The translations under genes were made by a program, and so were the position numbers. From assembly GCA_022393335.1 (NCBI GenBank), contig JAJEKB010009567.1, positions 1 through 64,000 of the forward strand: 64,000 nt of DNA. Direction: 5' to 3'. The notes below the pieces were generated by a model. The model was not told the DNA's origin and ran no database searches. It was given only the letters and a program-made list of their open reading frames with translations. The stretch is from Macrotrachela quadricornifera (lineage: Eukaryota > Rotifera > Eurotatoria > Philodinida > Philodinidae). Shown in pieces: positions 33,086-45,570 of the stretch (its first letter is position 1; the number at the start of each line of letters is the position of its first letter).

Positions 33086-33632
33086 TTATGCTACAAGAAA
33101 AATAACATATAAATTAATAGAAAAAAATATATATTCGAATAATAATCGAAAACGTACTCTTAGAAACAGGAATATTAGCTGGTTGTAATGTTTCTTTGTT
33201 ACCACCACGATGGGCACCTGCGCCGGTATTACCTTGACCACCAGCACCGCCAGTTGTACCTGGTTGACGATTTTGTTGAGGACGTCTAAAAATAAAAAAT
33301 ATAAAAATCTAATTTATAATTATAATATTAACTTACAAAAGTGGTTGACGAATACGACGTGCTTCTCTTGAACGATTACGTACAACCTTGCTGTGAATAG
33401 CACACGAAACACAATAATGTAATTTGTAATAAAGTTTTGGTAAAATATATTTTGTGTAAACGCTTGCTTCACTTATATCCTTAACAGCTGCCTGTTCGAC
33501 AATGTTTCGAATAATTAATTTTTTAATAGCCTTGTCTTTTGGTACTAAACGACGACAATTCGTGCAGTTAACTGGACGAACACGACCACGGCCATGTTTG
33601 CTTCGACCATTATTACGGCGTTTTTTTGTCAT
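33086..33632 (-). CDS. RPS26: 40S ribosomal protein eS26
   Basis: eS26 lies at the mRNA exit channel of the small subunit. Three exons: 33632-33336 (about 99 residues), a Gly/Gln-rich second exon around 33160-33285, and a last exon that adds one codon and the stop. The sequence [31 protein letters not shown] and [17 protein letters not shown] is nearly identical to human RPS26. The four zinc ligands are Cys-23, Cys-26, Cys-74 and Cys-77. The C-terminal tail ([18 protein letters not shown]…) is Gly-rich instead of the Pro-rich vertebrate tail. A TCATCAG acceptor-like site is 19 nt upstream. Confidence 0.95.
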
Positions 33633-33860
33633 CCTTTATTTGTTTATTTCTCTGATGATGTTAGAGATCAATAGAGAGGAAAATCTAAAAAAAATATATA
33701 GATGCATATAACCTTATAGGCAGGTATAAAAAAAGATTTGTCAATTTAAAAAAAAAAAACAAAACACCATTGAAAGACATTCAATAAATTGCACTGTACC
33801 AATAAAATTACAAAAAAATTTAATCGATTGACTGTTCAGAGGAAAGCAAAGACTTTATAA

Positions 33861-36054
33861 TCATTTAAAATATGAATAAGGACCATGTTTCGACTTAATT
33901 AACCACATACTATCAACTACTTTTCCATGCTAAAATGAAAAATAAAAAATTTATTTAATTTTTTTATAATAAAATACTATATATATATAGACCTGATCAT
34001 CTGATACTTGTTCTAAGTAGAGATGAGAAGCATTGTAAACATTCATTCGTGTATAACCATAATCATTATTTTGAAATGCTGTCCATACTCGAGGAACGCC
34101 AAATGTATCATGACGTTCATTACAACCCTATAAAATTTTCTTATTCAAACTTAAATGAAATTATATCACTTACTGCTGATCCGGTTATTATATGTACTGG
34201 AGCATCAGGATCAATATAAGCACCTTTTGTACCATTATGAACCTAAATAAATATTTTCAGTATAATCTTAGAGATTTTATTTATATTTCATCATATAGAA
34301 AATAATTTAATTTTAACTTCAGATATTTTATAAATTTTCTCATAAAGTACACGACAAGCTGATTTCAATTCTTATTCGGATGTGAGATACGACAAAATGC
34401 TCCTTTTCCTGAGTTGAAACATGTAATGCATATACTAACATCTAACTGCTAATTGCCACGAATCCAAAAAAAAAAGGATTAACTGCTTAAAAACAAACGG
34501 CAAAAAATAGTTAACCTAGAATGAATCTCTATATACCGATTAATAATTTCATATATTAAGATAATGAAAATCATTGTATATAGGAACATACTGTCGAATT
34601 ATAAACAGGCCATAAACGTTCATAACTATGTTCATGTGCCCAAAATTCTAAGTCAACACCATATTGAGCAAACAATTGTTCAAGACCATATGCTTGAATA
34701 TATGGAAGACCAGTACGTATCTATATAAAATAAAATAAATTAAAATAAATATATTATTTTCTTACATAAATATAACCATCTGTATTAAGACATTCATCAT
34801 CATCATTATTACTACAATACATTGGTTTATGTGCCATTGTTATAATCCATGGTTGACGAGCACGATTTTCAGGTTTATTTGCTTCCTTAAATAATAATTT
34901 AATATATGTAATCTTCTTGTATTCATCTTACTTTTAAATCTTGTTCAAGCCATTGATATTGATTAAAAATCTGTTCAAAACCATATTCAGTATAATAATA
35001 AAATTCTGTTGAAAATCCAATAATATGTGCAGGACCAACATTAAAACTAATTCATATAATAATAAATTATTGATTATATTGTAACAATTAGAATAATAAA
35101 CTAACCTATAAAAATGATTTGCATCACCACCATATGTATTCATTGATGATGGCATACTAAATTTTGCAGCATATTGTGAAAAATTACTGAATACAAAGCA
35201 AAAAAGCTAATAAAAATTTTAATTAGATAAATATAAATTCTTACTAAGCATATTCATGATTTCCTGGACAGGTCATATACGGAATATAAGCAGCAATAGA
35301 TTCAATAGCATTCATAAACTGATCACCATAACGGGCATTATCTACATTCATATCATAAGCCATATCACCTATAATAGAAGATTAAATCAATATACATGAA
35401 TTGAATGTAAAAAATACTTACCAACATGTAAAATTAGATCAAAATGACCTAATTGTGTTTCTTCTTGAAGACGTGTTAGTGATTGAGCATTATCTTTTCC
35501 CATATCACCATAAACAGCCGTACGAACAACAAAATCGGAATCATTACGCATTGCTGTAAACCAAAATAGAGGTGACCAACCTTCATCACTACCACAATGA
35601 TAAACTAAATTAAAAATAATGATATTCTGTGATATTATATTCTATTTTCATATTATACAATATCGTTGACCAGGTTTAAGATTTCGTAAAACAACACGAT
35701 GAACGTATTCAACTCGTTTTTCTGTGCCACTATCTTGAAATATACTAACATTACCAAAAGCTCTTTGATCAAACATATCATCCTCTCCATATTCTACAAC
35801 AGAATCATTAATTTCATTTAAAGTTACCCATGTAACTATCATAAGTGATGGATCAACTAAAATGTTCAGAACAAAAACAAAAAAAAAAATAAGAATAAAC
35901 ACCAATGAATTACGAATTCAGAAAAATTTCACATACGTCCATAGGATAAATGAATTTGTTCTGGTTGACCAAATATTGGATCATTGGAAAATATTGATTT
36001 CGATGAAACGATAGTAAAAATGGTAAATAATAAAATACTACTTAGTAGAGCCAT
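33861..36054 (-). CDS. ACP7: Purple acid phosphatase, ACP7 type (secreted)
   Basis: A binuclear-metal phosphomonoesterase. About eleven exons. The start gives a signal peptide ([20 protein letters not shown]). The N-terminal fibronectin-like domain includes [17 protein letters not shown]. Metal ligands appear in order: [41 protein letters not shown] and [15 protein letters not shown]. The C-terminal part has HIITGSAGCNER and [15 protein letters not shown] and ends VDSMWLIK…GPYSYFK. All match the animal ACP7/PAPL group, including the Ala of WAHEH where plants have GHVH. No breaks were seen. One intron (about 34243-34590) is clearly longer than the others. Confidence 0.92.
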
Positions 36055-37809
36055 GGTTTATTCGAACTTCTCGTTTTCCACAGTATACAAATACAAAAAG
36101 AAAACAAACAGTTGGATAATGTAAAAGGTAAAAGTGTGACTCTACTATATTTGAAATATAAAATATTAATAAAATTTATCATTTTCTTATCATAGAAAAA
36201 TAACTTACATATATATGAAAATTATTCAATATTTTAATTTAAAAATTTTATCTAATGACATCTGTAACAATGATTGTAACTTAGCGTCCTCTATTTCATC
36301 AATTAAGAAAATAAAAAAATAACTCAAGCAAAAAGATGTTGATCAAATAGTTAAATAAAACTAAATTACAATATTTTAAGATAGTTCAATAATGATTTAT
36401 AATCTTTTGTATATACTAAACTATTATTTATTTATCTTCATGAATATAAACACTTCAAATCATTTTCCATAAGGCTAATAAGTATAATAATGAATTCATA
36501 TTCAAATCGAACATTTATTTATCGATTTATGATCATATATCTGTCCTATTTACTAGACATTGAAATATATCTTGTTCTGTTCAATCTACTATTTTCCCCA
36601 GTAAATAGATTTTATCCGAATATTTAATTATTCATATATGTATATATATGTGATTGTTGATACATGACTACTGCTTTTCATTCATTTTCAATATTCAATG
36701 TATATTTATTTAATTTACAACTAACTTCAAAAGTTGAAGAATATTTTATATGTTAATCGAAGTACTGCATGAAAATATTTCGATTATGTATATTTAACTG
36801 CTTGTTATTTGTTCGATATCAATTAAAGAATCATAATAATCGATCATCGATTTATTGATATCCATCTTATTTGATAATTGTTTCTTGAGTGTGAAGAGTA
36901 TGAATAGCAGATGATGATAGAGCAATAAATGTTAATTGTAAACAATCAATAAAGTTCATATTTATATTTCCCTATCAAATTCTAATTTTATATCAAAACT
37001 ATACTATATTAATATATTCATCATTTGAAAAAAAATTTCACATCTTTTTTTTAAAATATTTACTTTCATCTCTTATTGTAATTTGATACCATAGATAGTA
37101 TTAAATGATGTGATATCTTTTCAGTTGATATTATATGTACACTTGGTCATATACAGATGTCACCAAATGACACTGTAATAAATTGATCATAACAAAATTC
37201 GAAATATTTTATTAATTAATGAATAGTTTATTTTCAAAATAATACAAATCTATTCTGAATTTATTTTAAATACAAACAAATCTGCATTAATACTTTAATC
37301 CCTAGATATACATATAAACTTAACTGAATTTTCAGGTATATGATAATTTTCTATTAAAAAAAACTTATTTTAATCTTATTTTTAAAGCAGTTTTCTTTAA
37401 AATCATATGACTCATCGTTCAATTAATTCCGTAAAATATCAATTTGGATCCGTCAATATATGTCAATCATCAGTTCCACCCTCTGTATTACTCATTCTAC
37501 CACTTATCAGTTACATTTTTTAAATAGACATTCATATAACAAAAACACTCTCTCGAAGCTAGGCGACAATACATTTTTAAAAATTTTTTTATGTACTGAG
37601 GTCATACAAGATGATTACTAATATGAGATCGAAGGCTAGACGTGTTCATAGAAGGTTTGTTCATCTTTTCTTCCATATATGAGCGACTCACTATTTTAAT
37701 TGGACGAGTAGAGTGATCGATCGTACCGGTCATCATCAATATAAAAAATAGAAACAAGGGACGATGTTTATTTTTTTTTTATTTTTCAGATTTTTTATGA
37801 GAGAAAACC
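36055..37809. other. AT-rich intergenic DNA between divergent genes
   Basis: Must hold the promoters of ACP7 (minus) and of the gene at 37810 (plus). No gene or repeat recognised. Confidence 0.3.
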
Positions 37810-38394
37810 ATGACTGATTTTAGTAAAGTATTTAATATTTATTCAACTGAACCAGCTCCTGATCAACCAGAAGATAATCAAACATTTGGAGAAATTAAAA
37901 GAGCCAATGCTAGTAAGTAAATTTTATAAATAAAATTGAATATTTATCTATCTATGTTCATATATAGGTGTTAATCAAGATTTTTCTAAAACATTTGTGA
38001 GAATTACAATAAAAATTCCTAAAATGAAAACTGCCATTAATTGGCGTACATTTACACGCGAAGCCAAAAATGGGATAACGACAGAAGCAACATATCATGG
38101 AAAGTATGTAGACTTAATCTTTTTTTTTTTTGAATTTTATTCCTATCTTCTTTGTTTCTCATTTATATAGTCGACTTAATTTTGAATTTATTCTTAATCG
38201 AGGTAAATCAAATGAAACAAAATATGAATTTGCAACTCGAGAACCACTTCATGGACCGATTGAATACAATAAAAGTTATTTAAAAGTAAACTCTTATATT
38301 CTTATCAAACCTAAAACTCATTCTATTATTATTTCTTTTTTAGTATAAAGATGATTATGTCATTTGGTTTGTTCATAAATCTCAACCTTGGTAA
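37810..38394 (+). CDS. Small protein of about 130 residues, family not recognised
   Basis: Four exons join in frame: MTDFSKVFNIYSTEPAP…, then FVRITIKIPKMKTAINWRTF, then RLNFEFILNRGKSNETKYEF, then YKDDYVIWFVHKSQPW and the stop. The introns at about 37912-37967, 38103-38170 and 38287-38343 are canonical. There is no signal peptide or membrane segment. Alternating hydrophobic strands suggest a small beta-rich soluble domain. An acceptor-like TTTTTCAG lies about 20 nt upstream of the ATG. It converges on the LIN-24-like gene. Clear codon periodicity and clean splice sites make it a real gene; I cannot name a family. Confidence 0.6.
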
Positions 38395-38659
38395 ACTAAC
38401 TGTCCTTCTGCATTTTATCACATATACGGCTGGTTTTTTTTCTCTTTATCATACTTATACATATGTAGAAGTTTTTAATCTTCTTTAAACTGTTTTTTTT
38501 TTACATGTTGTATTTGTTTTGTCAGTTTATAATAATAATAATAATAATCATATTCATAATAATAAGAAAAGATTTTTTTTTCCTTTTGTAAAGTGATTTA
38601 CAAAACACACAAAACAAGTGCTAATCTCTTTTGTTCTATATACAAAATAGTAGGTTTTT

Positions 38660-41600
38660 TTAACTTGTCGTAGCAATAAGTTCACGAAGGATAGTTACAG
38701 GTGCTGATGGTGCTGGAATATCCTTTAAACTATTCTTACGTGAATCATATTGTTGATATTGTTGTTGTTGTTGTTGTTGCTGTATTGGACGAGGAATTGA
38801 TTCTTGACCAGGTAATGGTTTAGCATGTAATTCGACTTTTTGTGAAACACCAAAACGTGCTTTACATTCACCACGTGTTATACGATAAATTCCACGATTA
38901 TCTTTACGAAAACCTTTGTCACGTGGAAATAAATCTTCAAGATCACCAAATTCCAAACTAAGAATTTCTTGAGAATCTTTATATAATTTAACACGTATTT
39001 CACCAAAAAAATATGATTTGATTTCAAATGTGCCTTGATATTCATCTTCTTGAACAACAAGCTCAGCTGTTGTTTGAGACATGCCAGGAATCTAATTGTA
39101 ATAAAACTGAATTACTTATTTATGTTACTCATTTATTCAGTGTACAGGTAGAAAGAGGAGGAAGCATTGCAGAATAATCGAGTATTTATATACGCCCATA
39201 TTAATCCATGGATATGAATCATTTATGAAGATCTGTACAAATTATCTTTGATAATGATTAATATCGTTATTCTGATGTTAATTTAAAATGTAAAAATATT
39301 TTAACTGTTTGTCTACGGGTTGAATTTTTCAGATATATTTTTATTGAAATGTTTCGGGTATTAGACCATGCATTTATTTATTCTCAAAAGTTCTCTATAT
39401 TACGATAAGAGAAACAGAGACCATATAGAAAGGGACAATAATAACGGATAGAAGAAGACAAAAAACCGTGGACTGTCTAAGTAACTGGACAGATGTCACT
39501 GCTAATAACTAGATATCATATATGGTACTCCCGTAGTCAAATAGTTAAAACACATGGTAAATAGAAACATTATATTACACGACAGATGTAAACTATCAAA
39601 AACTAGATGGTACTCAAGTGAAACTTGTGTACGAAATGCGGTGCGAAGTCGAGAGTTTGTAAAAATGAATATTTGTTTCAATACTTAGACATGAGTTTCG
39701 ATCGCTCAGTTAATTGAAATCGAGAAAAAATTCAAAATGTAGACATAACGAAATTCATCACTACGAGAACTCTATCGATACTTATCAATTCGTTTCTAAA
39801 AAACATCATCGATTGATCGATTAATTATCCGTACGATTCAATATCTACGATCAGCTATACTTACAATTCTTATTGGAGATGAAATCCCTAATGCAAAGAG
39901 AATGACACCTAACTTTATGTCGCGTTTTCGTTGCACTTATCTGAAATACTGAAAAAAGTCCAAGTCCACAATAAAATTTGTCTTTTCTCGAGCCTTTCTT
40001 TAATCAAGCGGAACCTCCTGATAAAGATCTAGAAAAAAATGTTAGCAGTTTGATCTCGATATTTTGTATCACGAGAAAATAACTATATTTGATGCGGAGG
40101 TCGAATGATGAAAGAAGAAAAAGAACTCACGAAAAACTACAGAAAAGCTGTGCTTCGCACCACATTAATAAAAAAAACGCGAAGCACTACAAAAATGCTG
40201 TGCTTCATACCACATTAATAAAAAAATAAAGTAAACTAGATGGCATCTTTACTTTGTCGAAAATGCAAACTGAGATGCAAAGCGATTTTTTGAAATCTTG
40301 ATTAACGATATTCATTAGTTATTCAATTATCTTTCTTTTCTATTATCAATCATCAACTATACTTTCCGCTGTCAAACAGTTGTTATGTAAGAGTGGCACC
40401 TAACTTTTGTTTCGTTTTTTTTAAGTATTTCAAAACGAAAAAAATTTCATCTTTTTCGACGCTTCTCGTAAAAAAACTAAAGTCTCTATCTATAAACGAA
40501 TTTCAAATGGTATAAATCTGGTCTTCATATTTTTATATGGAGTTTCAATCATAATTTTCTGATCTTCGGTTTTCAAGGTCATAGCGTCACCAAATACAGT
40601 ATTTATTATGTGTACGGATATAATAAGGGAAGAAAGAAAAAAATAAATAAAGAAAACTTGCGCTGCGTCACTACATAGATGCTTCGCATCTTACATAAAA
40701 AAAAAGAAAAAAAGCTCGCATAGGACTACATAAATGCTATGCTTCGCATCGCATTAATAATGAAATACAATGTCTACTAAAATAATCATTTTGCTAAATT
40801 AATGATCATGTGCATCATAGAACAAATTACTAATAATATCTTATAATATGGTATATTCTTTCGAAATTTAAACAGGCTGGGAGAGAGAGACAGCAATAAA
40901 ATAAATTTGAATAAATCTCTATCTGATACTTTTCAGTAAACTAGAATTTCTAATACGTTTAAAAAATAGAATTGAAAATTCTTACTCTAATATTTGATTC
41001 AACCGACCATGTTAATTCTTCTTCAACTTGTTTATCACGTGATTGTTCAAGTGTATATTCTCGACGAAAACCTGTACTTGCTTCAATAACACATTTTGGT
41101 AATGGAACTTCGAGTTCAAGTGATGCACACTGTTCTGTTGTATAACCTTCAAATATTGAAAATGAACATGTTGATACAGTACGTCGTACAGCTTTTAAAT
41201 TATATTCTTGTTCACGATTTGTATCATTAAGAAATGTTGAACGAAATAAAATATGATTTTTAGGTGCACCAGGTGTTTCAAGATCTGTATAAATAACCGG
41301 ATCATGACGTACTCTATATCATAAAAAAAACAGTAAAACAATTTTTAAATTAAAAAAAAAATTAAATAACTAACTTTAATGATCTCCAATCAATTTCTTT
41401 AACAAGTTCTTTCCAATTATATGTTCTTCCCCATTTCGCTTTCGTTGAATCTTTTTCATTATCCTTGTACCATTTATGTGCAGCCACTTCAACTAAATCT
41501 TTTAAATTAACAAGACCCATTTTACCTGATAATGCAGGTGTATTCTAAATTACAAAAAAATAGTATACATATTCAGTACGAATATGAAAAAAAAACAAGA

Positions 41601-41758
41601 GGAAAGCAAGCATTTAAATCAAGCATATAATGAAGAAATAATAATTCAATTGTATATATATGCATATTTTTCACGTCTTAGATTAATACCTGTTCTTGAA
41701 TAACAAACTCTATTGTTTCTCTTTCTGCATGGAACTTTCGAGATTGTCTCATACCCAT
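38660..41758 (-). CDS. LIN-24/ETX-MTX2-like (aerolysin-fold) protein with polyglutamine tail
   Basis: Four exons. The N-terminal region has a helical stretch (LKDLVEVAAHKWYKDN) and the block KEIDWRSLKVRHDPV. A long beta-strand region then carries a YNLKAVRRT strand, a Pro-rich strand pair, and the motif LTWSVESNI leading into a turn and TAELVVQEDEYQGTF. This order resembles the ETX/MTX2 pore-forming superfamily and, within animals, LIN-24-like proteins. There is no signal peptide, so it would be cytosolic if made as predicted. The C-terminal extension is not part of the fold and contains a polyglutamine run coded by a CAA-rich repeat (38761-38780 region). An intron of about 1.9 kb (39092-40985) splits the beta region, far longer than the others. 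Whether it forms pores is unknown. Confidence 0.55.
40134..40765. repeat. Four copies of a short repeat inside the 1.9-kb intron
   Basis: Two pairs, at 40134-40233 and 40660-40765, share the unit CACTACA, AATGCT, TGCTTCGCA, CATTAATAA. Each unit is about 45-60 bp. Upstream of the pairs, two further related stretches (GACACCTAACTTTATGTCGC near 39903 and GGCACCTAACTTTTGTTTCG near 40395) suggest a duplicated segment of roughly 500 bp. Confidence 0.55.
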
Positions 41759-42154
41759 TTTTTTTGTGTCTTCAACTCATAAAAAAAGTGACAACTCTTA
41801 TATAGATTTAATCTAAATCATTTTATATTATAACCAATCCGAAAGAGAGAATATCTTTGTAAATACCAGAATATGTTACTCATTCGATAACATTTATTAC
41901 TTTTATGCTTACTCTTCCCTTGGGTTCTATCCTCCCATCATATACACCACTCATCGAATCAAAATGCAAGTTGATATATTCTCAAAAATAGAAATATATG
42001 AATCAGATTCGAATAATAATCGATAGTAAAATAACTCAATAATATATATTTATATAGAACAAAGCAACTCTATTATATAAAAAATGAACATGATTATCTT
42101 AATCAGTGAAGAGTGAAAGAAGAAAAACAGCGTGATGAAAATAAATTAATTTCT

Positions 42155-43348
42155 TTAGGTTGAATGCACAATATGATTGCTACTAGCCATAACACGCCTT
42201 TTTTGTTTCCCTCTAAGGAACTTTTGAATGATATCGATCGAACTAATTTGATGGGCAGCTGCGCATTCATCGATCTGCACAATAAGAAAGGAGAACATAC
42301 AATAAAAACAGACACGTATATATACAGAAGAATGTGAGACTAATTTGATCGATCGATCGATGTCAGTGCCACCCCCATCTTCTTCTTTTTTTTTCGTCTC
42401 ATAATCGATTCATCAAAATAGACATACAAACTATGCACATTTTATGCAAATATATATAAGACAGAATTACAAAGTTCAAGTTGACGTGAAAATAGAGTAT
42501 CATATATGTTCAAACGAGTATAGACGCGCATTTCTATCTAATCATCAATAGAATTCATAAATATGTCGATACATTATGTTTCATCATTGACCGCTTTTTT
42601 GATAAAGAAAAAAGTAAAACATTCATATTCTTTACATGTCTTATCTAAACGTATGTGTGTATCTTTGCCTCCGTTATCCGAAGTTCAGAAGTCCGTATGT
42701 TTTCCTCTTCATCATCATCATCATTAATTGTTATCTCTATTAAAGTAAAGAAAAAAAAGACCTAGTGATAGCACTTAAAAGAATAGAAAATTGAACACAA
42801 GAAAAGCAGCTGTCACTTTTAAAAAGTATGATACTTCAAGATGGATACAATCATTTTCTTTCTCGTTTTTAATAATTAGATATTGACACTCAATCGATCA
42901 CATTCATTTCATATGTCTATTTGACAACGGAAATCACGCTCGTCTGATATTTAATATAGTTGACACGTGCTGAACATAGAATAGAATAAATATAATTCGA
43001 TTGATATATTTACAAGTAGTGAAAAGGAGACAGAGTACTCGGACAGTGTCCTCGATCAACAAGACGAAAAAGAAAAAGCAATTCTAATTAAGTATGACAT
43101 AGATCTGTTTTAATACGCATGTGTACAAAATGAAATCAAATTAGTCAGAAAAAAAAAGTAAGAGCAGCTGGTTAGCATTAATAAAACCAGAATCAAAATG
43201 CTTTTTATATTCCTACCCGTCTACTTGATGGAGAATTCTGCATATGAATTAATTTAAATATGCAAAGAAAATGTTTCTTTTTATTGTTCTATCTTACCTC
43301 GTCACCTTTACCATTAAAATGAACGAGATTATCAATGATGCGTGGCAT
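42155..43348 (-). CDS. 56-residue protein in two exons, family not recognised
   Basis: Exon 1 (43348-43298) gives MPRIIDNLVHFNGKGDE and exon 2 (42274-42155) gives IDECAAAHQISSIDIIQ, then KFLRGKQKRRVMASSNH and a short tail. They join in phase 0 across a 1,023-bp intron with canonical ends (GTAAGAT … TTGTGCAG). A TTTTAG acceptor-like site lies 14 nt before the ATG. The composition is amphipathic with a basic KQKRR patch. The length of both frames and clean splice signals argue for a gene, but there is no domain I can name. Confidence 0.5.
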
Positions 43349-43362
43349 AATATATTTTAAAT

Positions 43363-45570
43363 CTAAAATAATAATCAAAATATCAAGTTATATTAAAGTT
43401 TATTCTCATTAAAAATAATCATCATGATCTTTTCATCAGTGACATGCGGTGCGAGTTAAAAAAAAACACACAACGATACATTTCAAAGGCAAATGTACAC
43501 AAGTGATTATTATGAATTCAATCAAAAGTATATACATTGAAATAGCGAAAAAAAAATGAAAGTTTTTTTTTTCTCTTTACTTACTCGCGATTTAATTTTA
43601 TAACTTACAACAGGTGTAAAACGTTTGCTTTTTTTTTTCTCTCTTTCTTATCGAATTTTAACATTTTCTTTATAAAGACAATACTAGTATTGACATCTTT
43701 AGTCTTCATAGTTTACTTAAATATATCTTGATTATTCAACAATTGCTGATGATGCTTAATAGTTTACATCATTCGTTTTTTAATATTTGTATCGAAAATA
43801 TTATTGACGTCTGAAAGCCTTAAAACCGATCGTTATATGTAATAACGATGACAAAATGGTGACACTCATTTTTTTTTCTTCTGTGTACATATTTGTGGGT
43901 GGCATTTTGATGATGAAGAAAAATGTTCACTGAGTGCTACAATAACAAGATTAATCATCTAGTTTTTTTTTTGGCCTCTTCTTATGACGTATGACCCTCT
44001 TCACAAGGATTTCAACTCTTCAAATCGATAGACTTACCATAGTACTCATTAGGATAAATATAGCAAATGTACACGCGTATATATGTCTGTTTAACAATGA
44101 ATATGTATATGTACATTGCTGTTCAATGATTGCTTTTTGATGAGAGAAATAGAAGAAAAAAAAACGTGCTGTTGCCGTCCAGGAGTTCATCTCATCAATA
44201 GCTCATTTGTCACACAGACGATTCAATAACAACAATATTTCTTTACGAACAAAAGATGTCTGTTGGCATACATACAAAAAAAAATTTACATTGTATGCAT
44301 TAAAAGAATACTTATTTAAATATAAATATTCAAGATCGAAAAATGAAATACGAGTACTTGTAATCTTCACACCTGTATTTAGTTAAGCTTAAGTTTAAGA
44401 ATAGTAATAATGAGACAAAATGAATTAGTTGAGATTAAACAGTCAAATAAAGATATTATAAACTTACTTGAATGACTTATGGCAAAATGAAACGATGAGT
44501 AAGTTATTTTTTTCTTCTCGATTTTTTTTTCTGCTCTGTCAGACTAACAGTGATGTGAAACTAACCTCTTACACTAATATTTCTCTCGTTAATGATTGGT
44601 GCATGATTAGTAAGAGGAGGAAAAAAAAAGAGAAAGTTAGTTTAATAACAAGTTTTTCTTTCTTATGTTCAACAACATCAAGTTAATAGAAAAAGACATG
44701 ACGTGTGCTTCAAAAAAAAAATGTCGATGTGACAAAATGATTCATTATTTTTCTTATTTTTGAACTTGAAAGAGAATAATAGTAAAAGAATGGATCAACT
44801 CATTAGAAAGTATAATTCTTTCCTTTCTTTCTTTCTTTCTTTCTCAAAATAAACGAAAACGATTCAATTTGACTGCTACTCTATATTGCTGCCGCACCCC
44901 TAGGGACATTGACTCTCTTTCTCTCGATTAGTCATTCGTCCATATTGTCATCTATTCTCGCGGGGATTCAAATTGCTAGGAAAAAAAAGAACATACGACA
45001 TATAGCCAACAAACATTCTCCGTTTTTTTTCTTCTTTTCTTTCATTTCCCACACAAACACACTTGACTGGAGCGGAAATTGAACTCCTACTCATATAAAT
45101 GATGAATCAGCAATCAACTATGAATAGATGAGTAAATGGAACTATAAATCGAAACGAAAGGCAGTTAAACCATCTCAATACAGACTTTCACCTATGAATA
45201 ACAATATATGTATATATATATATATTCATATGTGCTCAAAAAACTATTAGTCTATATGCTTCAAATCACTCGACTCACCTCGATGTCATTGACGAAATAC
45301 CGCAGCGTTATGTTCTATCGACAAGAATAACAAATTCGGAGAGCAGAGAGCAATTAACATGCAAGTGTGATGCTGATCGTAAAAAAGAAAATATGAGAGA
45401 GAGAGAGAGACAGTCGACCTCTTTTACTTGTTCGTTGTCAAAACTTATCATCAATCTTTTTCTTTTCTGTCTTTATATAAAAAGAAAGCATACTTATACA
45501 AACACACACACACACACACACACATGAATATACAAAGAAAAGATAAGAATAAAGACAATCAAAACAATCT
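43363..45570. other. Gene-poor region with microsatellites
   Basis: Contains (TTTC)n at about 44817-44844, (TA)n near 45210-45225, (GA)n at about 45395-45411 and (CA)n at about 45503-45524. No gene recognised. Confidence 0.4.

Noticed and set aside
42349..42362. GATCGATCGATCGA palindrome
   Set aside because: A short simple repeat with no partner structure.
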